Notes under the pieces: model-generated
Told to the model about the DNA's origin: nothing
Seen by the model: only the letters and a program-made list of their open reading frames with translations
The model's database searches: none
DNA from: JAJRRH01 sp047638815
GTDB taxonomy: Bacteria; Bacteroidota; Bacteroidia; Flavobacteriales_D; JABDKJ01
DNA: 64,000 nt
Direction of reading: 5' to 3'
Assembly: GCA_047638815.1 (NCBI GenBank)
Contig: JBLIMR010000001.1
Coordinates: forward strand, 62,001 to 126,000
Program-made: the position numbers and the translations under genes
Shown here: piece after piece, positions 1 to 7,973 of the stretch
How positions within the stretch are numbered: the stretch's first letter is position 1
Layout of the letters: every line of letters begins with the position of its first letter

Positions 1-2
1 AC

Positions 3-149
3 AATTCGAAATCTCAATTATTGATCGAAGAAAATGAGATTAGACAAAATTTCAACATAGATCTTAGCCCCCATCCACCAGGTATTTATTATGCGATTTT
101 CACAAATGACCAAGGCCAAAGATTTACTGAAAAGTTGATTTTGGAATAA
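3..149 (+). CDS. C-terminal fragment of a secreted protein with a type IX sorting tail
   Basis: The reading frame is open from the left edge to a TAA at 147-149 and encodes 48 residues; the start lies outside the window. The tail has the look of a Por-secretion (type A) C-terminal sorting domain: a hydrophobic stretch, then LSPHPPGIYYAIF, a short polar turn with a glycine (NDQGQRF) and a final EKLILE. In known members this domain directs export through the type IX system and is removed at the cell surface. What the body of the protein does cannot be told from here. The domain assignment is by eye on a short fragment. Confidence 0.62.
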   Translation, partial: NSKSQLLIEENEIRQNFNIDLSPHPPGIYYAIFTNDQGQRFTEKLILE

Positions 150-458
150 AACGAAGATTAGAAAATCCATACCGTGAAGGGGCCCTTTAGGGCAAATGGG
201 TGCGCGGAGGAAAATGCCAATTGTCCTATGCTTAGTGAAGACACCCTGCACGAAAGCAACATAGCAACAAACTGACCCCTGACTACTGGTTACTAAATAT
301 CTAACCACCAAACTTTTCACTTTTCACTTTTCACTTTTCATTTTTCATTTTTTCCCTTTCACCTCTAACCTTTCCCTATTAACCTAAACTTTGTTTTATC
401 AACTATTCATTTTAAGAACCTTTAACGAACGGACGATCATCTCAAATAATATATGTGC
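150..458. other. Non-coding stretch with a short pyrimidine-rich tandem repeat
   Basis: No convincing gene is present between the secreted-protein tail and the ftsX promoter region. The stretch holds a self-complementary CCCTTTAGGG at 183-192 and a pyrimidine-rich tract at about 310-360, in which the unit CTTTTCA is repeated four times head to tail before decaying. A minus-strand ORF of 100 codons covers 18-320, but it runs through the real plus-strand gene tail and has no recognisable protein character. Confidence 0.5.
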
Positions 459-466
459 TACTTTCG
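459..466 (+). promoter_or_regulatory. Candidate -7 element for ftsX
   Basis: TACTTTCG matches the Bacteroidetes -7 consensus TAnnTTTG at all but one fixed position. It lies 25 bases before the ftsX ATG. No clear TTTG at the -33 position is visible, so this is a partial match. Confidence 0.35.
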
Positions 467-490
467 TTACACTAATCAGAATTTACACTA

Positions 491-1369
491 ATGTCAACGG
501 TCAGAGATAAAATAGCCAATAGAAAACTAAGGAGTTCATATGTTTCGACCGTAATTGGTATAGCATTAGTGCTTTTTATGCTTGGGTTTTTGGGCTTGTT
601 GTTGTTGAAGGCAAACGAGCTGGCAACTTATGCCAAAGAGAATGTGAGATTTGAAGTCTACTTATTGGATAAAGCAAAAGAAGCAGACATCCTTAAGTTA
701 CAAAAATCACTTAACACATCAGACTTTGCTAAGGGCAGTAAGTACATCACCAAAGAAGAAGCTACCAAACAGCAGATAGCTGATTTGGGTCAGGACTTTA
801 CGGGTTTCTTGGATGGGTATAGTCCTATTCCGGCAACCATAGATCTCAATCTAAAGGCGGAGTACATTCATCCTGATAGTGTCGAGTGGATTGTGAATGA
901 AATTCAGGCAAACACCAGTGTCAAAGACGTTAACTATAGTCCCAATCTCATCAATAAGATATATGAGAATTCAAGAAAAATTGGGATTATCATATTGATT
1001 TTTAGTGGGGTACTCCTGTTGATTGCTATTGCGCTTATAAACAATACTATCCGACTAGCGATGTATTCTAAACGTTTTCTCATTAGGAGTATGAAACTTG
1101 TAGGAGCTACAAAAGGATTTATTCAAAAACCATTTTTCAAGAGTGGATTTGTGCAGGGTATTCTAGGGGGTATTATCGCAATGGGAATGTTACTAGGAAT
1201 ATTGTATTTATTCAGACAAAGCATTCCTGAATTTTTCCAGATGAAGGAGATGGCACTATTCCTTAAGTTATTCAGCGGAATTATCGTTTTGGGTGTCTTC
1301 ATTGCATTGTTCAGTACCTTCTTAGCAGTAAGAAAATACATGAAAATGGAATTGGATGACCTATACTAG
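491..1369 (+). CDS. ftsX: Cell division protein FtsX
   Basis: This 292-residue protein has the FtsX/permease layout: one membrane helix near residues 18-40, a periplasmic domain of about 120 residues, then three helices near 164-184, 219-241 and 257-281. In characterised bacteria FtsX pairs with the ATPase FtsE at the septum and controls cell-wall hydrolases. The stretch RSMKLVGATKGFI after the second helix is typical of the coupling region that contacts FtsE. No ftsE is in the window, as is common in this phylum, where ftsX often precedes the DUF3098 and uppP genes, the order seen here. Confidence 0.93.
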   Translation: MSTVRDKIANRKLRSSYVSTVIGIALVLFMLGFLGLLLLKANELATYAKENVRFEVYLLDKAKEADILKLQKSLNTSDFAKGSKYITKEEATKQQIADLGQDFTGFLDGYSPIPATIDLNLKAEYIHPDSVEWIVNEIQANTSVKDVNYSPNLINKIYENSRKIGIIILIFSGVLLLIAIALINNTIRLAMYSKRFLIRSMKLVGATKGFIQKPFFKSGFVQGILGGIIAMGMLLGILYLFRQSIPEFFQMKEMALFLKLFSGIIVLGVFIALFSTFLAVRKYMKMELDDLY

Positions 1370-1490
1370 CGGGGGTAAGTACAAATTATTTAGGTGTATT
1401 CCATATTTTTTCCACCCTTTAGGGCCGGGGCAGGAGAAAAAATTGCCATTATGGGTATAACTGTTGTTAACGTTTTATTAAGAATTCTTT

Positions 1491-1498
1491 TACCTTTG
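1491..1498 (+). promoter_or_regulatory. Candidate -7 promoter element before the DUF3098 gene
   Basis: TACCTTTG is a perfect TAnnTTTG. A TTG at 1464-1466 is 24 bases upstream, slightly too far for the usual -33 spacing. Transcription would start near 1503, which supports the internal ATG at 1532 as the start of the next gene rather than the upstream ATG at 1394. Confidence 0.45.
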
Positions 1499-1531
1499 CC
1501 GGGTAAGTCTCAAACCAGTAAAAATCAATCA

Positions 1532-1768
1532 ATGGTGGATCAAAAAAATGAAAAAGAGGTATTTGCTTTAGGCAAAAAAAATTACATCCTACTAATAATT
1601 GGATTGGCCATTGTTATGACCGGATTCATGTTGATGACTGGTGGTGGCAGCCCAGATCCAAATGTGTTCAATGAGGAAGTGTTCAGCACTAGGAGAATTA
1701 CAGTGGCACCATTTACGGTATTGACGGGATATATTTTCATCATCTACGCCATAATGAAAAAGGGCTAA
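1532..1768 (+). CDS. DUF3098 family small membrane protein
   Basis: The 78-residue protein has two hydrophobic helices separated by a loop with a GGGSPDPN motif and an FN..VFS.RRIT segment, matching the DUF3098 family found next to ftsX and uppP in Bacteroidetes. Its function is unknown; the neighbourhood suggests envelope or division work. An upstream in-frame ATG at 1394 would add 46 residues, but that stretch is unlike the family and lies before the TACCTTTG element at 1491, so I chose the ATG at 1532, which gives the family's usual length. Confidence 0.82.
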   Translation: MVDQKNEKEVFALGKKNYILLIIGLAIVMTGFMLMTGGGSPDPNVFNEEVFSTRRITVAPFTVLTGYIFIIYAIMKKG

Positions 1769-1793
1769 TTTTCAATCTTAACCTTCTTAAATA

Positions 1794-2594
1794 TTGGAAT
1801 TACTTAAAGCTATTATCCTGGGTATCATTCAGGGATTAACTGAATTTCTACCCGTTAGTAGTAGTGGGCACTTAGAGATTGCTAAAGCCATTCTTGGAGA
1901 GAATTACAGCTCCGAAGAAAGTTTAATGATGACGGTCATTCTACATGCTGCCACGGCTTTGAGCACTATTATTGTTTTCCGAAAAGATATTGTCGAAATA
2001 TTTAAAGGCCTGTTTGCCTTTAAAAGAAATGAGGAGACAGAATTTTCTATTAAAATAATATTATCTATGATTCCTGCTGCGATCATCGGATTGAAATATG
2101 ACGATATCTTAGACAAGCTTTTTGATGGCCAGATTTTATTGGTTGGTTTCATGCTTTTGGTCACGGGTGTTTTATTGTTCTTCGCGGATAGAGCTAAGAG
2201 CACAAATAAGGAAGTGAGTTGGGGCAATGCCCTCATCATTGGAATTTCTCAAGCCATTGCCATGCTCCCTGGAATATCAAGATCCGGAGCTACGATTTCA
2301 ACTTCCGTGTTATTGGGTGTGGATAGAACCAAAGCTGCCCGTTTTTCCTTTTTAATGGTTGTCCCATTGATACTTGGAAAAGTAGCTAAGGATGTTTTGT
2401 CGGGAGATTTAAGTATGGACTCAATGAGTGCGTTACCAATGCTAGCAGGATTTATGGCAGCACTAATTACTGGATGGGTCGCTTGCAAGTGGATGATCAA
2501 GTTGGTTCAGAAAAGCAGCCTAAAAGGATTTGCATATTACTGTTTCGCAATTGGTTTGATAGCCATAACCTATACTTTCGCGGTAGCTCATTAA
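1794..2594 (+). CDS. uppP: Undecaprenyl-diphosphate phosphatase UppP (BacA type)
   Basis: UppP removes one phosphate from undecaprenyl diphosphate to recycle the lipid carrier for peptidoglycan synthesis at the membrane. The 266-residue polytopic protein shows both signatures: LTEFLPVSSSGH at residues 15-26 (Glu17, His26) and PGISRSGATIS at 159-169 (Arg163). The start is a TTG at 1794: the in-frame codon at 1788 is a stop and no ATG lies between, so a non-ATG start is forced. It follows the DUF3098 gene by 25 bases, probably in one transcript. Confidence 0.95.
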   Translation: MELLKAIILGIIQGLTEFLPVSSSGHLEIAKAILGENYSSEESLMMTVILHAATALSTIIVFRKDIVEIFKGLFAFKRNEETEFSIKIILSMIPAAIIGLKYDDILDKLFDGQILLVGFMLLVTGVLLFFADRAKSTNKEVSWGNALIIGISQAIAMLPGISRSGATISTSVLLGVDRTKAARFSFLMVVPLILGKVAKDVLSGDLSMDSMSALPMLAGFMAALITGWVACKWMIKLVQKSSLKGFAYYCFAIGLIAITYTFAVAH

Positions 2595-2860
2595 ATTGCG
2601 CTCAAGAAGTGTGATTGCTGGCACTAACAGATTGTGAAAATTGCGTAGGCCAGATAAAAATGAGGGCCGGTGATTGGGTGAATTTGAATAGCTAGAATAG
2701 TTTTGAACTGATCTGTTTGAATTAATTTGAGAAATTAAATTCTTGCTAGATTCAAAGTCAAAGGGAGCGGAGAAGCGTTTTTTTATCTAGCGTTTTTTGT
2801 TTCTTTTTTGGGCAATGAAAAAAGATAGAGTGCTCTAACGTTGGAACAAACTTTAATATA

Positions 2861-3583
2861 ATGACTAATAAAACGGAAATTAACAACAAAGACATTAATA
2901 GTTACGATTTTCAAGCGGGGGAGGTGCTTCTTTTAGACAAACCTTATGGTTGGACATCTTTTGATGTGGTTCGTAAAGTTAGATATGCCATCAAGAAAAA
3001 ATTAGGCGTAAAAAAAATTAAAGTTGGTCACGCAGGAACTTTGGATCCCCTCGCAACTGGACTATTAATTCTTTGCACCGGTCGTAAGACCAAAGAAATA
3101 TCTGTTCATCAAGATGGACGCAAAACCTATACAGGAACTATAACCCTTGGTGCTACACGTCCATCCTTTGATATGGAAACAGAGATTGACAAAACTTTCG
3201 AAATCGATCACATCGATAATGAACTACTCATGAAAGCAAAGGAAAGTTTGACTGGAGAGTATTTACAAACGCCACCAATATTTTCTGCTAAGAGAATTGA
3301 CGGTAAAAGAGCCTATGATCTCGCAAGAAAAGGCGCTGATGTAAAGATGAATCGCAATCTGATAACGGTTCATTCTTTTGAAATAACAAGAGTCGAATTG
3401 CCTGAAATTGATTTCGAAATTGTTAGTAGTAAAGGCACCTATATTCGGTCTATTGCCAACGATTTTGGCGTAGCAGTGAATTCAGGAGCCTATCTGAGTG
3501 CCCTTCGCAGAACCCAGTCCGGAGACTACAATGTAGATCAAGCGATTGATGTTAAGCAATTTACGAGTTATTTGTTAGATTAA
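2861..3583 (+). CDS. truB: tRNA pseudouridine(55) synthase TruB
   Basis: TruB converts U55 to pseudouridine in the T-loop of tRNAs. The 240-residue protein has the family core GHAGTLDPLATGLL at residues 56-69, with the catalytic aspartate at Asp62, and the downstream YLQTPPIFSAKRIDGKRAYD stretch that binds the T-loop. The C-terminal PUA extension of some homologues is missing, which is normal for the shorter Bacteroidetes form. The ATG is preceded by an A/T-rich leader without a Shine-Dalgarno motif. The 266 bases before it hold no gene that I can see. Confidence 0.95.
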   Translation: MTNKTEINNKDINSYDFQAGEVLLLDKPYGWTSFDVVRKVRYAIKKKLGVKKIKVGHAGTLDPLATGLLILCTGRKTKEISVHQDGRKTYTGTITLGATRPSFDMETEIDKTFEIDHIDNELLMKAKESLTGEYLQTPPIFSAKRIDGKRAYDLARKGADVKMNRNLITVHSFEITRVELPEIDFEIVSSKGTYIRSIANDFGVAVNSGAYLSALRRTQSGDYNVDQAIDVKQFTSYLLD

Positions 3584-3592
3584 AACCTTCAT

Positions 3593-3623
3593 TTTGTGTT
3601 GCGTTGGATTTGTGCTAAATTCG
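3593..3623 (+). promoter_or_regulatory. Promoter for queA
   Basis: TTTG at 3593-3596, 19 bases of spacer, then TAAATTCG at 3616-3623, which differs from TAnnTTTG at one position. The predicted start of transcription near 3629 leaves a leader of about 50 bases before the queA ATG. Confidence 0.6.
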
Positions 3624-3681
3624 CCCTCTATTTCTACAATCCCTTTTTGGGATTACATTAAAATAACGCCTAAGACGATAG

Positions 3682-4737
3682 ATGAAATTATCAAAGTTCA
3701 AATTTGAATTACCACCGGAATTAATTGCACAATATCCTGAGGAATATAGAGACGAATCAAGAATGATGGTTCTCCATAGAAAAGATGGAAAAATTGAGCA
3801 CAAAAAATTCAAGGATATTTTGGAATACTTCAATGAAGACGATGTCTTTGTATTGAACAATACCAAAGTCTTCCCTGCAAGATTATTTGGTAACAAAGAA
3901 AAAACAGGCGCGAGAATAGAAGTTTTCTTATTGAGAGAATTGAAGTCTGGCGGATTGCTATGGGATGTATTGGTGGATCCAGCAAGAAAAATTAGAATTG
4001 GAAATAAGTTGTACTTCGAAAGTGAAGGCAATGAGGATCTAGTTGCTGAGGTAATTGATAATACCACCTCTAGAGGAAGAACGTTACGTTTCCTATATGA
4101 TGGAAGTTATGACAGCTTTAGAGAAAAATTAAGAAGTATCGGTCAGATGCCTATCCCTAAATATTTGGGTAGAGAGGCGGATGATAGCGATATGGAAAGG
4201 TACCAAACTATATATTCAACGACAGAAGGGGCTGTAGCGGCACCTACGGCAGGTCTTCACTTCAGTAGACAACTATTGAAAAGGTTGGAGATTAAAGGCG
4301 TGAAGCTAGCAGCACTTACCTTGCATGTGGGTCTTGGAACATTCAGACCCGTGGAGGTTGAGGACGTTACCAAGCACAAAATGGATTCTGAAGAAATTGA
4401 CATTCCAGCAGAAACAGCGGACATTGTTACCAATGCCATCAAGACTAAGAAAAGGGTTTGTGCGGTAGGTACTACAGTTATGAGATCTATTGAATCTTCT
4501 GTTAGTACAGAAGGTACTTTGAAGCCATTCGCTGGTTGGTCGAATACATACATTTACCCACCATACGAATTTTCTATAGCAGATGCTTTAGTGACAAACT
4601 TTCACCTACCAGGATCAACATTATTGATGATGGCAAGTGCATTTGGAGGTCTAGAAAACGTTATGAATGCTTATGAAGTTGCTGTCAAAGAGAAGTATAG
4701 ATTCTTCTCATATGGTGATGCAATGCTCATCATATAA
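3682..4737 (+). CDS. queA: S-adenosylmethionine:tRNA ribosyltransferase-isomerase QueA
   Basis: QueA moves the ribosyl part of SAM onto 7-aminomethyl-7-deazaguanine in tRNA to make epoxyqueuosine. The 351-residue length and the landmarks fit well: FELPPELIAQYP near the N-terminus, NNTKVFPARL, AAPTAGLHFS, LHVGLGTFRPV and VTNFHLPGSTLLMM. It has its own promoter and is followed 85 bases later by rlmN, another RNA-modifying enzyme. Other queuosine genes are not in the window. Confidence 0.96.
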   Translation: MKLSKFKFELPPELIAQYPEEYRDESRMMVLHRKDGKIEHKKFKDILEYFNEDDVFVLNNTKVFPARLFGNKEKTGARIEVFLLRELKSGGLLWDVLVDPARKIRIGNKLYFESEGNEDLVAEVIDNTTSRGRTLRFLYDGSYDSFREKLRSIGQMPIPKYLGREADDSDMERYQTIYSTTEGAVAAPTAGLHFSRQLLKRLEIKGVKLAALTLHVGLGTFRPVEVEDVTKHKMDSEEIDIPAETADIVTNAIKTKKRVCAVGTTVMRSIESSVSTEGTLKPFAGWSNTYIYPPYEFSIADALVTNFHLPGSTLLMMASAFGGLENVMNAYEVAVKEKYRFFSYGDAMLII

Positions 4738-4822
4738 TTGAATTTTTCGGAGGCTGATAACTGCTTTCGTTGTTTTCTGTTCTTTAAGTGATGGTGATGC
4801 CTTCATTAATAAATGATAATTG

Positions 4823-5878
4823 ATGTCTAAAATCAATGCCAAAAAAAATATTCGCAGCCTCACATTGGATGAGTTGATAGAGTATTTCAAAGGTATAGAT
4901 GAACCTAGTTTCAGGGCCAAGCAAGTTTATCAATGGTTATGGAACAAATCTGCTCTGGAGTTTGATGATATGAGCAATCTTTCAATATCTCTTAGAGAAA
5001 AGTTGAAAGAAAAATTTGCTATCAATTCTCTGACGATCAAGGTAAAGCAAAAGAGCAAAGACGGGACTTTTAAGTATGCCTTTGAATTATATGATGGCAA
5101 TATCGTTGAAGGCGTTCTTATTCCTACATCAAAGAGAATCACCGCATGTATTTCTACCCAAGTGGGTTGCAGCCTTACTTGTAAGTTCTGCGCCACTGGA
5201 AAGTTGAAGATTCAACGAAACCTGGGATATGACGAAGTGTATGATCAAGTAGTGATGATTAAGAATGAGGCGGAAAAGGAATATCAAAGACCATTAACCA
5301 ACATCGTTTACATGGGAATGGGCGAGCCCTTGCTTAATTATAAGGGAACAGTGGAATCAGTCAAGAAAATAACTGAAGACACAGGCTTGGGTATGGCGAG
5401 CAAAAGAATAACGATCTCTACTGCGGGCATTGCGAAGATGATAAAAAAGTTGGGGGATGATAATGTGAAAACTAAATTGGCTATTTCGCTGCATGCTGCC
5501 AATGATGAGAAGCGGAATAGAATCATGCCGATCAATGAAACTAACACTTTGGAGATACTCAAAGAGGCTCTCGCATACTATCATGAGAAGACAGGTCTTC
5601 CTGTGACGTATGAGTATATTTTATTTAAAGGTTTCAATGATAGCTTAGACGATGCAGATGAATTAGCCGCGGTTTGTCGAGTCATCCCATGCATGGTAAA
5701 TCTTATTGAGTACAATGCAATAGGTGATGGTGAATTTCAGAAAACTTTACCCGAGAATACTGAGAGTTTCATCAAACGACTCAACTATCATGGATTTGTT
5801 GCTAAAGTGAGAAACAGCAGAGGGCAAGATATAGATGCAGCCTGCGGTCAATTGGCCAACAAAGAAGAGAAGGAGTAG
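4823..5878 (+). CDS. rlmN: Dual-specificity RNA methyltransferase RlmN
   Basis: RlmN is a radical-SAM enzyme that methylates C2 of A2503 in 23S rRNA and A37 in some tRNAs. The 351-residue protein carries the iron-sulphur motif C116-S-L-T-C120-K-F-C123, a GMGEPLLNY stretch, and Cys341 near the C-terminus (DAACGQ), expected to be the residue that holds the methylene intermediate. The start is the ATG at 4823; an in-frame TTG directly before it at 4820 is ignored. Confidence 0.95.
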   Translation: MSKINAKKNIRSLTLDELIEYFKGIDEPSFRAKQVYQWLWNKSALEFDDMSNLSISLREKLKEKFAINSLTIKVKQKSKDGTFKYAFELYDGNIVEGVLIPTSKRITACISTQVGCSLTCKFCATGKLKIQRNLGYDEVYDQVVMIKNEAEKEYQRPLTNIVYMGMGEPLLNYKGTVESVKKITEDTGLGMASKRITISTAGIAKMIKKLGDDNVKTKLAISLHAANDEKRNRIMPINETNTLEILKEALAYYHEKTGLPVTYEYILFKGFNDSLDDADELAAVCRVIPCMVNLIEYNAIGDGEFQKTLPENTESFIKRLNYHGFVAKVRNSRGQDIDAACGQLANKEEKE

Positions 5879-5886
5879 AAGATTCT

Positions 5887-5996
5887 CATATTCCTATAGT
5901 TCCTAACTCCCATTTGCAAACTTCCGACTTCCCCCGACCAAAAACTAACTTCCGACTTCCAGCTTCCCACTCGGTACCCACCAACCCTCTGAAAAT
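5887..5996 (+). repeat. Pyrimidine-rich, strand-skewed intergenic tract with AACTTCCGACTTCC units
   Basis: The plus strand here is strongly C/T-rich between rlmN and the acyltransferase gene. The unit ACTTCCGACTTCC occurs twice, at about 5920 and 5949, with decayed variants (AACTCCC, AGCTTCCCACT) between and after. No ORF or stable hairpin was found. Similar tracts are known from Bacteroidetes intergenic DNA; function unknown. Confidence 0.5.
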
Positions 5997-6096
5997 CAAA
6001 CACACCGTCCTAGGAGCACCATAAATAGTGATATTTGGCCGAGTTAATCAAAGATTTAACCCTACCTTTAATATTAGAAAATGGAAACATCACGTT

Positions 6097-6852
6097 ATGT
6101 TTAAGAAGGATTCCTTCGGATATTATATTTTTTTAAAGAAACTAGTTACTCGATTTGTCGGGCTCATTTCTTACCCTGGATTCAATTGGTTCAACAAAAC
6201 TGAGATTCAAGGATCTGCTGTTTTTAAAGAATTACCAGCGAGTAAAGTCCTGATAGTATCCAATCACCAAACATATTTTGCAGATGCAGCGGCAATTACA
6301 CACATAATACATGCTTCGGTCATGGGTAAGTTTAATACCCTAAGATTCCCTGGATTTTTACTCAGGCCTAAAACATCGGTATTTGCCATAGCAGCAGATG
6401 AAACAATGAAAAAAGGGCTAATTCCTAATATTATGAGATATGCTGGTGCTATAACAGTGAAAAGAACTTGGAGAGCGAAAGGGGAAAATGTGAAGCGAGA
6501 ATTGGATAGAAAAGATCCGGACAGCATTGGGAAGGCGCTAGATGAAGGTTGGGTTATTAGCTTCCCACAGGGCACTACCACGCCATTTGCTCCTGGTAGA
6601 AAAGGCACTGCACATATCATCAAGGAATATCAACCCATAGTAATTCCAGTTGTAATTGATGGTTTCAGAAGGGCATTTGATAAAAAGGGTCTCATCTTTA
6701 AAAAGAAAAGAAGCATCCTGAAGGTTGATGTCAAAGAGCCAATAGATATTGACTATTCTGCCCCCGTGGATGTTATAATGAAACAAATCATGGATGCAAT
6801 TGGTCAAAGCAGCCAATTTGATAAAGTTGCTAAAATGATCCCCGGAAAATAA
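6097..6852 (+). CDS. 1-acylglycerol-3-phosphate acyltransferase-like protein (PlsC superfamily)
   Basis: Probable lysophospholipid or other glycerolipid acyltransferase on the inner face of the membrane. The 251-residue form has SNHQTYFAD at residues 55-63 and SFPQGTTTPFAPGRKG at 155-170 in the places of the classic NHxxxxD and FPEGTRS blocks. Here five residues, not four, separate His57 from Asp63, and Gln replaces the usual Glu, so substrate and activity are less certain. A GTG at 6028 would add 23 residues; I prefer the ATG at 6097, which begins at a basic/hydrophobic segment. It sits alone between rlmN and the polyprenyl synthase. Confidence 0.78.
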   Translation: MFKKDSFGYYIFLKKLVTRFVGLISYPGFNWFNKTEIQGSAVFKELPASKVLIVSNHQTYFADAAAITHIIHASVMGKFNTLRFPGFLLRPKTSVFAIAADETMKKGLIPNIMRYAGAITVKRTWRAKGENVKRELDRKDPDSIGKALDEGWVISFPQGTTTPFAPGRKGTAHIIKEYQPIVIPVVIDGFRRAFDKKGLIFKKKRSILKVDVKEPIDIDYSAPVDVIMKQIMDAIGQSSQFDKVAKMIPGK

Positions 6853-6885
6853 TTTCGTTTTCACCCTGTTTATATTCATTCTTTC

Positions 6886-6916
6886 TTTGCGCCTAACTTT
6901 TTAGCGATTACCTTCG
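6886..6916 (+). promoter_or_regulatory. Promoter for the polyprenyl synthase gene
   Basis: TTTG at 6886-6889, a 19-base spacer and TACCTTCG at 6909-6916 (one mismatch to TAnnTTTG). Transcription should begin near 6922, inside any gene starting at the TTG at 6919, so the ATG at 6943 is the likely start codon. Confidence 0.62.
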
Positions 6917-6942
6917 CTTTGAACAAAGATTTCGTAGTCAGA

Positions 6943-7917
6943 ATGTCTGAAATTGACCGTATTAAAGCACCTATCGTTCGGGAGATGAAATCTTTTGAAG
7001 AGCACTTCCGGCAATCTATGAAAAGCAGTGTCCCGCTCTTGGACAAAATCACGCATTATATAGTTAAACGAAAAGGAAAGCAGGTCAGACCAATGTTCGT
7101 GTTTTTAGCTGCAAAAGCTTGCGGGACCATTAATGACTCGACATACACTGCAGCTTCCCTTATCGAATTGTTTCACACCGCCACCCTTGTTCATGATGAT
7201 GTAGTGGATGACTCAAACAAACGAAGAGGATTTTTCTCAATCAATAGCCTTTGGAAAAATAAAATTGCGGTACTCGTTGGGGACTATCTTTTGTCAAAAG
7301 GACTTTCTATGTCTATTGACAATGGTGAATTGGAAATGTTAAAGATTTTTTCGGATGCGGTAAAACAAATTTCAGAAGGAGAGTTATTGCAAATTGAGAA
7401 AAGTAGAAAACTCAATTTTGACGAAAAAATTTACTTCGATATTATCCGTCAGAAGACGGCTTCACTTATTGCAGCATGTTGTAAAACAGGAGCCATTTCC
7501 ACGACTACGGATCAGACTGTGATTGATACAATGTATGATTTCGGCTTGAATACTGGTATCGCTTTTCAGATAAAAGATGACCTTTTCGACTATGGTAGTT
7601 CTGAGAAAATTGGCAAACCTACTGGCATTGATATCAAGGAAAAAAAGCTGACGCTGCCTATAATTCATGTCCTTAATAAAGTATCTCGATCGGAAAGAAG
7701 AAAGATGGTAAACATCATTAAAAATAAAAATGAGGACAAAGTTAAGGTGGCAGAACTTATTGATATTGTGGTTCGAGAGGGAGGCATAGAATATGCAAGA
7801 ACTGAAATGTTGACCTATCGTGATAGAGCTTTGGAAAATCTTGAAAACATACCAGAGTCAGAAGCTAGAGAAAGTTTGCGACATCTATTGAATTATACGG
7901 TAGAACGGGAAAAATAG
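6943..7917 (+). CDS. Trans-polyprenyl diphosphate synthase (octaprenyl/heptaprenyl type)
   Basis: The enzyme condenses isopentenyl diphosphate units onto an allylic primer to build the side chain of menaquinone or a related isoprenoid. The 324-residue protein has both aspartate-rich motifs, DDVVD at residues 85-89 and DDLFD at 212-216, plus the upstream GKQVRP substrate motif. The track of residues before the first aspartate motif does not allow chain length to be read with certainty; by family, a long-chain product is likely. The start at ATG 6943 is chosen over TTG 6919 because the promoter places transcription start after 6919. Confidence 0.9.
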   Translation: MSEIDRIKAPIVREMKSFEEHFRQSMKSSVPLLDKITHYIVKRKGKQVRPMFVFLAAKACGTINDSTYTAASLIELFHTATLVHDDVVDDSNKRRGFFSINSLWKNKIAVLVGDYLLSKGLSMSIDNGELEMLKIFSDAVKQISEGELLQIEKSRKLNFDEKIYFDIIRQKTASLIAACCKTGAISTTTDQTVIDTMYDFGLNTGIAFQIKDDLFDYGSSEKIGKPTGIDIKEKKLTLPIIHVLNKVSRSERRKMVNIIKNKNEDKVKVAELIDIVVREGGIEYARTEMLTYRDRALENLENIPESEARESLRHLLNYTVEREK

Positions 7918-7952
7918 AAAGTTTTTTTAGTTTTAGAATAGACTAGATACTT

Positions 7953-7960
7953 TAACTTTG
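7953..7960 (+). promoter_or_regulatory. Candidate -7 promoter element for the MORN lipoprotein gene
   Basis: TAACTTTG is a perfect TAnnTTTG just 13 bases before the ATG at 7974, which would leave a leader of under ten bases. The -33 region is T-rich but lacks a clean TTTG. Confidence 0.4.
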
Positions 7961-7973
7961 TTAAAAAAAATAA

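Noticed and set aside
18..320. Minus-strand ORF of 100 codons at the left edge
   Set aside because: It runs opposite to the visible sorting tail, covers the pyrimidine repeat and has no recognisable protein features.
310..360. CTTTTCA repeats considered as a CRISPR-like array
   Set aside because: Units are seven bases with no spacers, so it is a simple repeat and not CRISPR.
1394..1531. Extended N-terminus of the DUF3098 protein
   Set aside because: The 46 extra residues are unlike the family and lie mostly upstream of a perfect -7 element at 1491-1498.
2595..2860. Intergenic region before truB examined for a promoter or RNA gene
   Set aside because: It holds a 10-base direct repeat AGCGTTTTTT and a weak TAACGTTG, but nothing that reaches a supportable promoter or RNA.
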